Below, piece after piece: positions 18,707 through 28,698 of a stretch of DNA of 64,000 nt. The stretch's first letter is position 1, and each line of letters starts with the position of its first letter. The stretch covers positions 6,743,501 to 6,807,500 of the forward strand of contig NZ_CP136628.1 in assembly GCF_032918005.1 (NCBI RefSeq), read 5' to 3'. Origin of the DNA: Bradyrhizobium sp. NDS-1. GTDB lineage: Bacteria > Pseudomonadota > Alphaproteobacteria > Rhizobiales > Xanthobacteraceae. A model generated the notes under the pieces. The model ran no database searches. It was given only the letters and a program-made list of their open reading frames with translations, and was not told the DNA's origin. Position numbers and translations under genes: made by a program.

Positions 18707-21031
18707 TCAGGCGATCGATCGTGAAGCGATGGTCAGTTGGTCATCGGCCGAACGGCGGCCGTGCGAGGCATCCAGCAATTGCCGAACCCGAACAGCGGGC
18801 ACCGGCCGGCTGAAAAGATAGCCCTGCCCTTCAGTGATGGTGCCATCGGCGCTGATCAGTTCGAGCTGCTCGTTGGTCTCGATGCCCTCGACTACGACCG
18901 ACATGCCGAGATCGACGGCTAGCCGCGCCACCCCGCGCAGCAGCGTCAGCGGCCGATCGGTGTCGATGCCTTCGAGGAACGAGCGGTCGATCTTCACCTT
19001 CTGCATCGGGAAATTGTGCAGATAGCTCAGGCTCGAATAGCCGGTGCCGAAGTCATCCAGCGAAATGCGTATGCCGAGGGCGTGAAGCTGCGACAGGACG
19101 TCGTGCGTGAGCTGCGTGTTGCGCAGCAGCGAGGACTCGGTGATCTCGATCTCGAGGCGATGGGCCGGAAGCCCGGACACTTCGAGCGCATAGCGGATTT
19201 CGCTGAGCACGTCGCGCTGGTGGAATTGCTGCGGCGAGAAGTTGACGGCGACGCTGACGCCCTCCGGCCACTTCATGCACTCCATGCAGGCCCGCCGCAG
19301 GATCCAGCGGCCGAGATCGACGATCAAGCCCATGTCCTCGGCAACCGGGATAATGTCGACCGGCGAGACCGTACCGCGCACGGGGTGGTTCCAGCGCAAC
19401 AGCGCCTCGCAGGTTGTGATCTTGCCCGATTTGAGGTTGACCAGCGGCTGAAAGAACAGCTCGAACTCCTCGTTGGCAAGCGCCTTGCGCAGATCGAGCT
19501 CCAGGATCCGGCGCGCCTCGACGGTCGCCGCCATTTCCTCCCGAAAGAAGCAGAAGGTGCCGCGGCCGTCGGCCTTGGCGCGGTACAGCGCCATGTCGGC
19601 GTTCTTCAGGAGCGTGTCGGCGCTAACGCCGCGGTCTGGCGCGGTCAGCGCAATACCGACGCTGGCGCCGATCTCGACGAGGTGATTGTCGATGCGATAG
19701 CGCTCGCTGAGGCGTTCGACGATCCGGCGGGCGAGGCTGGCGGCATCCTCAGCCGAGGCGATGTTCTGCTGAAACACGACGAACTCGTCGCCGCCAAAGC
19801 GCGCGACGAAATCTTCGGGCCGCAGCATCTCCCGGAGGCGGTTGGCAACCGCGCACAACAGCTGGTCGCCGCACGGGTGGCCCAGCGTGTCGTTGACCTG
19901 CTTGAACTGGTCGAGGTCGACGAACAGGAGCGCGGAGAGGCGCTCGGCATGCTGCGCGTTTGCGAGCAGGCGCTCGATCTCGTCGCGAAAATTGACCCTG
20001 TTCGGCAGCGCCGTCAGTTCGTCGTAGCGGGCAAGATGGCTTATCCTTGCCTCGGCATTCTTGCGCTCGGTGATGTCCTCGAGCAGCATCACCATGCCGC
20101 CGTCTGACATTGGTTGGAAGGTCCAGGACAACGTGCGCCCACGCGCCGAATCTATGGTCAGGAGTTCGCGGACCCGCCCGTCCTCGATTTCCCGGAGGAT
20201 CAAATTGCCGCTCTCGGTCGAGATAGAACCGCCGTTGACGCACGCCGCGATGATTTCGGACGCGTTGGGGCCACTCTGCACGAGATCGTCGGGCAGGTTC
20301 ATCTGTTCGCTGAAACGATGATTCATCACAGCAAGCTGTCTGTCGACACGGAACATGCACAGACCATGGGGCATGTTGTTCAACGCGCTGTCAAACTGGC
20401 CGGCCAGGGCCGCCTCGCGTTCACGCGCGACGAGCGCCCGCATGAATATCCTATGCAAATTGGCCGAGATTTGTATGACGGCCACCAGAAACGCGGCGCA
20501 CAGGACTGACATGACGAGGTAATAGGGCGTGCCACGCCACGCCAGCGCGATCACCGTCGAACCGAAACAGAGCGAAGCCTGCAGCTGGTATATCCATTGC
20601 CGTCCATAAGCCCTGCCTGCGCCCCCCGCCACGAACCCCGTGGTTGTGGAGAGAGAAATCATATGGGCGACGGCATCATCACTCACCAGGAGCGTGGTGG
20701 TGCTCCAGATGCCGACCGCGGCGGCCTGGATCATCGCTCCGATCTGATGCCGGTTCTTCCATCGCGCAGCTTCGTCGGGGGTTAGCGTCGATTTGCGCAT
20801 CTGGTAGCGCCGCAAGTCGAACGCCCGAATAGCGCCGGCGAGGATCAGCAGCGCAACACACGCCCAGATCAAGGGTTCTCCCGTCTTCAGCGCGGTCGCG
20901 GCCGCCGCAACGACACCGAAGACGAGACCCGTCAGCAAGGGAGCAGGCGTTTCGAACAGCGAATCGATCAGCGCCGCCGAAATTCTCGGCGACGCCGGCT
21001 CAGGTTCTCCGCTCTGGCTTGCGAATTGCAT
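18707..21031 (-). CDS. Membrane PAS-GGDEF-EAL protein (c-di-GMP cyclase/phosphodiesterase)
   Basis: 774 residues. The N-terminal ~200 residues hold about six membrane helices, followed by a PAS-7-type domain (~215-325, DSALNNMPHGLCMFRVDRQLAVMN), a GGDEF domain with intact RFGGDEFVVF and an EAL domain with intact EALLRW and DDFGTGYSSLSYL. Both catalytic signatures look intact, so the protein could make or degrade cyclic di-GMP. An RxxD-type inhibitory site is not obvious just before GGDEF. The gene starts 240 bases after tolB ends and reads in the same direction, ending about 145 bases before the FeeM-like gene. Confidence 0.93.
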   Translation of the reverse strand: MQFASQSGEPEPASPRISAALIDSLFETPAPLLTGLVFGVVAAAATALKTGEPLIWACVALLILAGAIRAFDLRRYQMRKSTLTPDEAARWKNRHQIGAMIQAAAVGIWSTTTLLVSDDAVAHMISLSTTTGFVAGGAGRAYGRQWIYQLQASLCFGSTVIALAWRGTPYYLVMSVLCAAFLVAVIQISANLHRIFMRALVAREREAALAGQFDSALNNMPHGLCMFRVDRQLAVMNHRFSEQMNLPDDLVQSGPNASEIIAACVNGGSISTESGNLILREIEDGRVRELLTIDSARGRTLSWTFQPMSDGGMVMLLEDITERKNAEARISHLARYDELTALPNRVNFRDEIERLLANAQHAERLSALLFVDLDQFKQVNDTLGHPCGDQLLCAVANRLREMLRPEDFVARFGGDEFVVFQQNIASAEDAASLARRIVERLSERYRIDNHLVEIGASVGIALTAPDRGVSADTLLKNADMALYRAKADGRGTFCFFREEMAATVEARRILELDLRKALANEEFELFFQPLVNLKSGKITTCEALLRWNHPVRGTVSPVDIIPVAEDMGLIVDLGRWILRRACMECMKWPEGVSVAVNFSPQQFHQRDVLSEIRYALEVSGLPAHRLEIEITESSLLRNTQLTHDVLSQLHALGIRISLDDFGTGYSSLSYLHNFPMQKVKIDRSFLEGIDTDRPLTLLRGVARLAVDLGMSVVVEGIETNEQLELISADGTITEGQGYLFSRPVPAVRVRQLLDASHGRRSADDQLTIASRSIA

Positions 21032-21271
21032 TTGTGTTTGTACGCGCGTCCTGTGTGACGCGTAGTTTTACTCAAACCAGATGAAGTCTTTCTGAGGGAA
21101 CATCGTTAAAGTCGAGTTGTTTTTCGGCAACGACGAACCCATTTCTGCTGATATTTCAAGCAACTAGGCAAGGCTTGCCGAGCTCAAGGTGAAGGAAAGC
21201 TTGCTTTCCTCCCCGATCCCGAAAAAGTTTGCGCGTTTCTCTTCGATACATCGCGCGCTGCGCCGAGGGAT

Positions 21272-22639
21272 CTACTGGCCCGCGGTCGAGGACAGTAGCG
21301 GCGACCATGCCGGGTCGGAGGCGAACCCCGGCGTCGGCACCTTCAGCTCGTTGCGTCCCGAGATGTCGACGCTGTACAGCGAGGGCCCGCCGCTGCCGCC
21401 GGGATCACGGAAAAACATCAGCACGCGGCCGTTCGGCGAGAAGGTCGGGCCTTCATTGTGGAAGCCGGAGGTGAGCAGCCGCTCGCCGCTGCCGTCGGGC
21501 TTCATGACACCGATCGCGAACTGTCCGCCGCCCTGCCTGGTGAAGGCGATGTAATCGCCCTTCGGCGACCACACCGGGGTCGAATAGCTGGCGTTGGTGT
21601 CGTCCTTGGAGAAGGAGATCCGCTGCGCCTGCCCGCCGCCCGCGGCCATCACGTAGATCTGCGACCGGCCGCCGCGATCGGATTCGAAGCAGATGCGGGC
21701 ACCGTCCGGCGAGTAAGACGGAGACGTGTCGATCGCCGGCGTGTCGGTGAGACGCGTGGTCGCGCGCGAGCGCAGATCCATCACGAACAGGTTGGAATTG
21801 CCGCCCTGCTGCAGGCTCATGATGACGCGCTGGCCGTCCGGCGAGAAGCGCGGCGCGAAGGTCATGCCGGGGAAGTTGCCGACGATCTCGCGCTGGCCCG
21901 TCTCGATGTTGTAGAGATAGACCTTCGGATCGCCCTGGCCGAACTCCATGTAGGTGATCTCTTGCGAGTTCGGCGAGAAGCGCGGCGTCAACACGAGATC
22001 CGCGCCGCGAGTCAGGTAGCGCACATTGGCGCCGTCCTGGTCCATCATCGCGAGCCGTTTGACGCGGCGCTCCTTCGGCCCGCTCTCGTCGACGAACACG
22101 ACGCGGCTGTCGAAATACCCCTTCTCGCCGGTCATCCGCTCATAGATCTGGTCGGAGATGATGTGGGCGATGCGGCGCCAATATTCCGGCGACGTGAAAT
22201 ATTGCTGTCCCGCGAGCTGCTGGCCACTGATCACGTCCCACAGGCGGAACTCGGCCTTGAGGCGGCCGTCCGGCTGCCGCGTCATGCGGCCGGTGACGAG
22301 GGCCTGCGCGTTGAGCGTCTTCCAGTTCTGGAATTGCGGCGCGACGTCCATGTTGCTGATGCGCTCGATGAAGGCCGCCTGGTCGATCGGCGCGAACAGG
22401 CCCGAGCGCTTCAGGTTGTTGGTGATGACCTGCGTGACGCCGTTGCCGACGTCGCCGTCGGACGGAGAACCCGGCAGGAAGTTGGTGATCGCGATCGGGA
22501 TCGGCTGGAATGCATTGGGGTCGATGCGGATGCGGCCGTCCTGGCCCTGAGCAAAGGCACTGCCGCCCCCGAGCATGGCAAGCGTCGATCCGGTCAGGGT
22601 CATGAAGCGGCGGCGGTTCATCGATCGGACGTCATTCAT
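21272..22639 (-). CDS. tolB: Tol-Pal system protein TolB
   Basis: 455 residues from the ATG at 22639 ([13 protein letters not shown]); an internal ATG at 22621 is the alternative. The leader [23 protein letters not shown] is twin-arginine-like, unlike the Sec signal of E. coli TolB. It continues with the N-terminal domain ([17 protein letters not shown]) and a six-bladed beta-propeller with repeated RFSPDGQRV / SYSPDGARI / [10 protein letters not shown] motifs. TolB is periplasmic and alternates between Pal, TolA and colicin binding. It starts 23 bases after tolA. Confidence 0.97.
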   Translation of the reverse strand: MNDVRSMNRRRFMTLTGSTLAMLGGGSAFAQGQDGRIRIDPNAFQPIPIAITNFLPGSPSDGDVGNGVTQVITNNLKRSGLFAPIDQAAFIERISNMDVAPQFQNWKTLNAQALVTGRMTRQPDGRLKAEFRLWDVISGQQLAGQQYFTSPEYWRRIAHIISDQIYERMTGEKGYFDSRVVFVDESGPKERRVKRLAMMDQDGANVRYLTRGADLVLTPRFSPNSQEITYMEFGQGDPKVYLYNIETGQREIVGNFPGMTFAPRFSPDGQRVIMSLQQGGNSNLFVMDLRSRATTRLTDTPAIDTSPSYSPDGARICFESDRGGRSQIYVMAAGGGQAQRISFSKDDTNASYSTPVWSPKGDYIAFTRQGGGQFAIGVMKPDGSGERLLTSGFHNEGPTFSPNGRVLMFFRDPGGSGGPSLYSVDISGRNELKVPTPGFASDPAWSPLLSSTAGQ

Positions 22640-22662
22640 TGCAAAATTCTTTTGTTCGGATG

Positions 22663-23622
22663 TCACAACATATCTTTCAGGCCGAAAGTCATGGGAATGA
22701 GCTTCCAGCTCTCGTACTGCTGCTTCGGCATGAACGAATAGACCTGACACTGCACGATGGCGCGCTTGGCGCTCTCCGCCACCGCCTGCGCGATCGACCG
22801 CGACGGTCCCCGCACTGCGACGACGATCGGCTCGGAGGCGAGCGATCCATCGATCTTCATGGGAATGTCGATGTCGGCCTCGTACTGATCGGCATCCTGG
22901 CCATTGTAGGTCGGCGTGAAGCAGCGCTTGACCGCGCCCTGGAATGCACCGCGCCAGGTCGCGACGTTGTTCGCGGCTGTTCCCGTCGCTGCTCCCAGCG
23001 ACGCTGACGCATTCAGCGCCGTTCCGGTGAGCTCGTGCCGGGTCGCAGCGCGCTTGTCGAGGTCGCGCTGGATCTGCGCGGGATCGAAGCTGCGCTCCTT
23101 GGGCTTGGGCTGCTGCTGCGGCTGCACCGCCGCAACCTTTTGCTCCACCGGCTTCGGCGGCGGCTTCTTGGTGTCCAGCTTCTTCTGGAGCTCGGCGATC
23201 GGATCTTCCTTGGCCGGATCAGGCTTCTTTTCCTGCGGCTTCGGCTCTTCCTTCGGCTTGGCCTCGGCAACGGGCTTCGGCGGCTCGGGCTTCTTCTCGA
23301 CCGGCTTCTCGACGGGTTTCGGCGGCGGCTCCGGCTGCGAGTTGGTCTTGATCAGCTCTTTCTTCTCGGTGACCTTGCCGACGGCGTCTTCCTCGGGCTT
23401 CGCTTCCGCGATCTTCTCGACCTTCGGCTTCGGCTCTTCCTTCTTGCCGGTCTTCTGCCCCGCCATCATCTTGGCGAGCTGATCGGTGGAGATGATGTCG
23501 ATGGGAAGCGACTCTTCCGGTGCGAGGTAGGCTTTGCTGCTGAAGGTGACGAGCCCCCATCCCAGCACGAGGACGTGGAGGGCGATCGACGCAACGAGTG
23601 TCTTGTCGACGTTCACCTTCAC
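22663..23622 (-). CDS. tolA: Cell envelope integrity protein TolA
   Basis: 319 residues with a single N-terminal membrane helix (~9-28, [17 protein letters not shown]), then about 150 residues of Lys/Pro/Glu-rich sequence ([18 protein letters not shown]) forming the periplasm-spanning region, then a TonB-like C-terminal domain with two Cys ([18 protein letters not shown]). It links the TolQR motor in the inner membrane to TolB/Pal. The Pro-rich central region replaces the Ala-rich helix of E. coli TolA, usual in alphaproteobacteria. It lies 3 bases from tolR. Confidence 0.95.
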   Translation of the reverse strand: MKVNVDKTLVASIALHVLVLGWGLVTFSSKAYLAPEESLPIDIISTDQLAKMMAGQKTGKKEEPKPKVEKIAEAKPEEDAVGKVTEKKELIKTNSQPEPPPKPVEKPVEKKPEPPKPVAEAKPKEEPKPQEKKPDPAKEDPIAELQKKLDTKKPPPKPVEQKVAAVQPQQQPKPKERSFDPAQIQRDLDKRAATRHELTGTALNASASLGAATGTAANNVATWRGAFQGAVKRCFTPTYNGQDADQYEADIDIPMKIDGSLASEPIVVAVRGPSRSIAQAVAESAKRAIVQCQVYSFMPKQQYESWKLIPMTFGLKDML

Positions 23623-23625
23623 CGC

Positions 23626-24075
23626 TTACCCCTGATCCGCTTCCGTGACGAGGGCGAGCTTCTTGAATCCGGCGCCGGACAGCAGGCCCATCACCCTGGC
23701 CACCGTGCCGTAATCAGCCTTCTTGTCGGCGCGCAGATAGATGCGCTCCTCGAGCCCGCCGCGCGCATCCGTGATCGCCTTCAGCTTGGGCACCAGCTCG
23801 TTGATCGCGATCTCGGAATCGTTGATGAAGACCTTGCCCTTGATGTCGACCGACATCTGGATCGGCTTCTGGTCGTTGTTTTCGAGGCTCTTGGCCTGGG
23901 TCTGCGGCAGGTCGAGCGGCACGCCGACCGTCAGCATCGGCGCCGACACCATGAAGATGATGAGCAGCACCAGCATCACGTCGACCATCGGCGTGACGTT
24001 GATCTCGGCAACGACGGGCTTGCGCCGGCCTCGGCGCCCGCCGCCTCCGGACGAACTCGCAACGTTCATCGCCAT
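23626..24075 (-). CDS. tolR: Tol-Pal system protein TolR (ExbD family)
   Basis: 149 residues with a short basic N-terminus (GGGGRRGRRKPVVAEINVTP) and one membrane helix (MVDVMLVLLIIFMVSAPML) with the proton-path Asp of PMVDVMLVLL, then the ExbD periplasmic domain. With TolQ it forms the proton-driven motor that energises TolA. The ATG at 24075 is followed by MNV as an alternative. It follows tolQ after 43 bases and precedes tolA. Confidence 0.96.
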   Translation of the reverse strand: MAMNVASSSGGGGRRGRRKPVVAEINVTPMVDVMLVLLIIFMVSAPMLTVGVPLDLPQTQAKSLENNDQKPIQMSVDIKGKVFINDSEIAINELVPKLKAITDARGGLEERIYLRADKKADYGTVARVMGLLSGAGFKKLALVTEADQG

Positions 24076-24118
24076 GATCGAGTGCCCAAATTGCCCTTCA
24101 CACTATACATGCCGGCCG

Positions 24119-24835
<717 letters not shown>

Positions 24836-25391
24836 AAGCGGTATCCTCTCAAGGCGATCGTTACCCGATGTGCCGGCCAGCAAATGGCTGCCGGTTCCCC
24901 AATAGCCGCGCTAGAACCGGGCGCGGCCGGCAAGCCCGCTCAAAGCCTTGTCTTTCTGGGGTGCAGGGGCTCGTCCAAAGCCGGCCGTCTGCATTCCCTG
25001 CCAAGATGTCAAAACTATGGGCCTTTGGCCCCGGGCCTTGACGGGCCTGGCTTTACGCTTTGGGCGCGACTGTCCGCCCTTACCAGAGCCCGCCGTTGGT
25101 TAATGCGAGGTTACCAGGGATGAATTTGGTTGCGGGAAAGGCAGCCGACGCAGGCGGTTGAGGACCGAGCTGGTGTTCCGGGCGCGTCGCACGCTCCTTC
25201 GCCTTGCACTGCGTCCAGGGAACGAAGGTTCCACGCGCACGGCGGACCGAGGCCCCCGGCAAATTGTCCCGGAAATCACTTCCCGCGAGGTCCTGCCAGA
25301 ACCATCAACCCCAAGACGACCGCCGCCATACGGCGATCACCCGCTCCATGATTCATCCCGTTGGCGCCGCATCCGATGACGCGATGGCGCT
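24836..25391. other. 556-base gene-free stretch upstream of tolQ
   Basis: No open frame here has coding character. It must hold the tolQRAB promoter; on the minus strand a TTGACA sits at 25012-25007, but no good -10 is found 16-18 bases beyond, so I do not call it. The part from 25130 to 25390 has the base composition of a decayed gene, but I recognise no protein fragment. Confidence 0.55.
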
Positions 25392-26159
25392 TCACGCCGC
25401 CGGGGCGGGCTCGGGGCAGTTGATCAATCGTGCAGGATTTCCCACGACGGTGCAGCCGCCGGGAACGTCGGCGGTCACGACCGTGTCGGCGCCGATCCTG
25501 GCAAAATCGCCGATCCTGATATCGCCCAAAATGGTCGCGCCGGCGCCAATGAAGACGCCGCGGCCGATGCGCGGCGAGCGCGTCGGCAGCTCACTGCCGC
25601 GGCCGATGCTGACGTTCTGAAGGATGATGGTCTCGTCGCCGATCACCGCATTGGCGCCGATCACGATGCCCGTGGCGTGATCGAGATAGACGGACGAGCC
25701 GATGCCGGCCGAGGGATGAATGCTGACCTGCAACACGTTCGACGCCTCGTTCTGAAACAGCAGCGCCGCATCGCGATGATCATGATGCCAGAGCCAGTTC
25801 GAGACGCGCCAGGCTTGCAGCGCGACGTAGCCCTTGAAATGCAGCAGCGGCGCCAACAGGCCGGCGATGGCCGGATCGCTGCGCACGATGGCCTGCAAAT
25901 CGCGGCCGGACGCTTCGATCAAATCCGGCGAGTGACGAAATGCCTCGCGCGAAAAGGCCATGAAGCGCGTTTGCCCGGCGACGTTGCCGCCAAGCCTGCG
26001 CCCGATGAGATCGGCCAAAACCGCCGCAAAGCCGTCATGGGCGAGAACCGCTTCAGCGATCGACCTGCCGAAGACGGGATCGGATGCGACCGCACGCCGC
26101 GCCTCGTCGCGAATCTGCTGCCAGAGGCCATCGCTCGTCGCGGTCACAGCTGCCGTCAT
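25392..26159 (-). CDS. cysE: Serine O-acetyltransferase
   Basis: 255 residues. The N-terminal helical domain (IRDEARRAVASDPVFGRSIAEAVLAHDGFAAVLADLIGRRL) is followed by left-handed beta-helix hexapeptide repeats with IHPSAGIGSSVYLDHATGIVIG ... PRIGRGVFIGAGATILGDIRIG, and a short tail. The catalytic His/Asp pair is in LDHATG. The enzyme acetylates serine with acetyl-CoA as the first step of cysteine synthesis, and is feedback inhibited by cysteine. No cysK lies beside it. The short C-terminal tail (LINCPEPAPAA) lacks the terminal Ile that binds cysteine synthase, so it may not form the usual complex. Confidence 0.93.
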   Translation of the reverse strand: MTAAVTATSDGLWQQIRDEARRAVASDPVFGRSIAEAVLAHDGFAAVLADLIGRRLGGNVAGQTRFMAFSREAFRHSPDLIEASGRDLQAIVRSDPAIAGLLAPLLHFKGYVALQAWRVSNWLWHHDHRDAALLFQNEASNVLQVSIHPSAGIGSSVYLDHATGIVIGANAVIGDETIILQNVSIGRGSELPTRSPRIGRGVFIGAGATILGDIRIGDFARIGADTVVTADVPGGCTVVGNPARLINCPEPAPAA

Positions 26160-26383
26160 CGCCGCCTCCGGTGTTTTGGGCCGCTTTCACGTCTCAGATA
26201 TAGCCCGTGGGCACCCCGCGCACCACGCCGCGCGGGCGGCACGGCGCTACCCGAGCACCATGCCGCGGTTCACCGGGAGGCTACGAGCTTGCGTGCCGGG
26301 CATCCGCGACCATATAGTCAGTCGAGTTCTCGGCCGATGCTGCTTTGGCCGAGGAAATCCCGGGCAAAGCAGCTCGTTCGCCC

Positions 26384-26413
26384 CCCGCGGTGGTCCGCCA
26401 TCCGCGGGTTTTT
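26384..26413 (+). terminator. Terminator-like hairpin in the leader of the desaturase gene
   Basis: Stem CCCGCGG / CCGCGGG with an 11-base loop and a T5 tract right after it, 70 bases upstream of the desaturase ATG. No plus-strand gene precedes it, so it either ends a short leader transcript or attenuates the desaturase messenger. The rest of 26160-26383 shows nothing else recognisable. Confidence 0.55.
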
Positions 26414-26482
26414 CGTACCCGGCAGCCCTCGGAGCTGCCGACGCGAATCCCGGATCCCCTTTACCTGAGGTCACGCCAAGAC

Positions 26483-27646
26483 ATGTCGCCTAACGCGCCC
26501 GCCGACGACCACCACGACGACATCATGTATCCCTCCGCCGTGCCGTTCGTGTTGGTCCATCTCGGCTGTGTCGCGGCGATCTGGACAGGCATTACGTGGC
26601 AGGCCGTCGCGATCTGCGTCTCACTCTATTGCCTGCGGATGTTTGCAATCGGCGCCGGCTACCACCGCTACTTCTCGCATCGCGCGTTTGCGACCAGCCG
26701 GGTGTTTCAGTTCATTTTGGCCTGCCTGGCGCAAAGCACCGCGCAGAAGAGCGTGTTGTGGTGGGCCGCCAAGCACCGGCATCACCATCTGCATTCCGAC
26801 ACCGAACTGGATGTGCATTCGCCGCGTCAGCGCGGCTTCCTGTACAGCCATGTCGGCTGGATCTTTTACCGCGAGCACGACACGACCGATCTCGTGAAAG
26901 TGGGCGATCTCGCGGCCTATCCGGAGCTGATGTGGCTACATCGGCTCGAGCTTCTGCCGGCCACCGTGCTTGCGGCGCTCTGTTTCCTGGTTGCGGGATG
27001 GTCGGGTCTTGTCGTCGGCTTCCTGTGGAGCACGGTGCTGCTCTATCACGCCACCTTCTGCATCAATTCGCTCGCCCATGTGCATGGTCGCAAGCGCTAC
27101 GTGACGGGCGACGATTCCCGCAACAACTGGCTGCTGGCGCTGCTCACTCTCGGTGAAGGCTGGCACAACAATCATCATGCCTACCAGAGCAGCGTGCGCC
27201 AGGGCTTTCGCTGGTGGGAGATCGACGTCACCTATTACGTCTTGACGATCCTGTCATGGATGGGCGTCGTCTGGAACATGAAGGCGCCGCCCGAGCAGGT
27301 CCTGCGCAATGAGCAGCCGCTCGGCGCGCGGGTGATCAATCGGGCGGCCCGCGAGCTTGCCGGACGGTTCGATGCGCAGACGTTGGCGCACGCGATCTCG
27401 TCGGCGCGGCGCCGTGCCGAACTCGCCCAATTGCAGCTGCCCTCGCTGCACGACATCCTCAACCGCGCACATGAAGGTGTCGATGCGCTGACGCATCTGC
27501 ATCTGCCGAAGATTCCGACTCGTGACGAGTTTCTCGCCGAGGCCAAGGCGATGTTCGCGCGCACGCGATCGCTCAACGAGATCGTGGACCACGCCTACGA
27601 ACACTTCCTCGCTTCGGTTCGCGCGCAGCTCGCGACAGCGCGCTGA
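26483..27646 (+). CDS. Acyl-CoA / acyl-lipid delta-9 desaturase
   Basis: 387 residues from the ATG at 26483 (MSPNAPADDHH). The membrane-bound di-iron desaturase has the three His boxes GYHRYFSHRAF, WAAKHRHHHLHSD and LGEGWHNNHHAYQ with intervening hydrophobic segments. It inserts a double bond into a fatty acyl chain, using an electron-transfer partner not encoded nearby. The C-terminal 100 residues (ARRRAELAQLQLPSLHDIL) are a charged helical extension seen in rhizobial versions. It is preceded by a terminator-like hairpin at 26384-26413, suggesting attenuation. Confidence 0.93.
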   Translation: MSPNAPADDHHDDIMYPSAVPFVLVHLGCVAAIWTGITWQAVAICVSLYCLRMFAIGAGYHRYFSHRAFATSRVFQFILACLAQSTAQKSVLWWAAKHRHHHLHSDTELDVHSPRQRGFLYSHVGWIFYREHDTTDLVKVGDLAAYPELMWLHRLELLPATVLAALCFLVAGWSGLVVGFLWSTVLLYHATFCINSLAHVHGRKRYVTGDDSRNNWLLALLTLGEGWHNNHHAYQSSVRQGFRWWEIDVTYYVLTILSWMGVVWNMKAPPEQVLRNEQPLGARVINRAARELAGRFDAQTLAHAISSARRRAELAQLQLPSLHDILNRAHEGVDALTHLHLPKIPTRDEFLAEAKAMFARTRSLNEIVDHAYEHFLASVRAQLATAR

Positions 27647-27660
27647 ACCTTGCGGCCACT

Positions 27661-27985
27661 GAGCGCATAGAGCCAGCCGCCGCGGCGACGAGAACATGCA
27701 GGACAAGCAGCGCGAAATCGCGGAGCAGGATCACGGGACGATACTCCGCTTCGCGAACAAGACCGTACGGTTGAGTGCGAAACGAGGCGCGCCCCAGTAG
27801 AGATAGAGGCTGAGGAAGAACCGCCAGGGCTCGCCGAGCTGTCACCGGGATAGAGCTGAACTTCCGTCGGCCATCCATTGATGGAACGCGATCGCTCAGC
27901 GCCTGGTCGAGCCTGGTGCCCAACGGGTCCCAGGCATGGTCGGTGACCTGCGCCGGCGGGGCGCGGTGGGGAGCGCATCTCAAAA
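27661..27985 (-). other. Gene-free stretch with possible remnant of a membrane-protein gene
   Basis: Between the desaturase and DUF2852 genes no intact frame is seen. On the minus strand the three frames each contain a protein-like piece in turn: DHAWDPLGTRLDQALSDR, then WPTEVQLYPGD, then GEPWRFFLSLYLYWGAPRF and RDFALLVLHVLVAAAAG. This would fit a gene broken by several frameshifts, but I do not recognise the family and chance is possible. Confidence 0.25.
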
Positions 27986-27991
27986 GCCAAA

Positions 27992-28022
27992 CCGCCCGCC
28001 TGCGGGTTGCGCAGACGGGCGG
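27992..28022 (-). terminator. Rho-independent terminator after the DUF2852 gene
   Basis: A long GC-rich hairpin with outer stem CCGCCCG / CGGGCGG and inner pairing CTGCG / CGCAG, followed on the minus strand by TTTGGCTTTT. It lies 64 bases past the DUF2852 stop. Confidence 0.8.
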
Positions 28023-28085
28023 CTCGGGGCCATCAGGACTTTGGGGGCATGCGCCTGAAGGCTTTGAGAGTGTCGGCCTTGAAGG

Positions 28086-28577
28086 TCAGCCCTGCTGCTG
28101 GTCGGTCGGCGGCGGGGTCGGACGCGTCTTGTGCTGCGCCATGAACTGGTCGAACTCTTCCTTGTCCTTGGCGTGACGCAGGCGGTCGAGGAAATTCTTG
28201 AACTCGACCTGCTCTTCCTCGAGGCGCTGCAGCGTCTCAGAGCGATATTCGTCGAAGGCACGGTTGCCGGAGGACGGCGGGCCGAAGCCAAAGCCGAAGC
28301 CACGGCGCTCCATGCGGCCGCGCATGCGATCCATCTTGTACTGCATCCGCTCCATCTTGTTCTGCCAGCGATCCTGGTTGCTCCAGCACGACATTCTTCT
28401 GCTCCCGAGTGTGAAAAAGAGAAGGGCAAGTCCGATCGGCCACCAGATGATGAAGCCGAGAATGGTCACGGCAATCCAGCCGGGATGCCAGGGCGTATCG
28501 AGCATGCGTGGACGCTCGTACTGTTGGTATTGCTCAGAGGGGCCGCGCCATCGATTGACATCAGCGGTGTAGGCCAT
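28086..28577 (-). CDS. DUF2852 membrane protein
   Basis: 163 residues with one strong membrane segment (~32-56, PGWIAVTILGFIIWWPIGLALLFF in parts), then a Met/Arg-rich coiled region (RMQYKMDRMRGRMERRG), a Gly-Phe-Gly repeat (FGFGFGPP) and a helical C-terminal part with SSGNRAFDEYRSETLQRLEEE. DUF2852 is confined to alphaproteobacteria and has no known role. A 19-bp palindrome 36 bases upstream of the start matches one at the start of the TetR gene that precedes it, so the gene is probably repressed by that regulator. Confidence 0.92.
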   Translation of the reverse strand: MAYTADVNRWRGPSEQYQQYERPRMLDTPWHPGWIAVTILGFIIWWPIGLALLFFTLGSRRMSCWSNQDRWQNKMERMQYKMDRMRGRMERRGFGFGFGPPSSGNRAFDEYRSETLQRLEEEQVEFKNFLDRLRHAKDKEEFDQFMAQHKTRPTPPPTDQQQG

Positions 28578-28612
28578 TTCCGATCTCCATCACGGCATCT
28601 GCGCCGTTGTGA

Positions 28613-28631
28613 ATGTAAATAACATTTACAT
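28613..28631. promoter_or_regulatory. TetR operator upstream of DUF2852
   Basis: The 19-bp palindrome ATGTAAATAACATTTACAT (8-bp perfect arms, AAC centre), 36 bases before the DUF2852 ATG. It matches 15 of 19 bases of the site at 29438-29456 at the start of the TetR gene, which argues that one protein binds both. Confidence 0.78.
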
Positions 28632-28698
28632 AGCTAGACCATCCCGCGATTTTGTCAAGCCGGCGGCCTGACACGCCCGCGTGATTATCTACGCAATT

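Noticed and set aside
24984..25012. TTGACA (minus) as tolQ promoter
   Set aside because: No acceptable -10 at 16-18 bases; kept only as a note in the intergenic entry.
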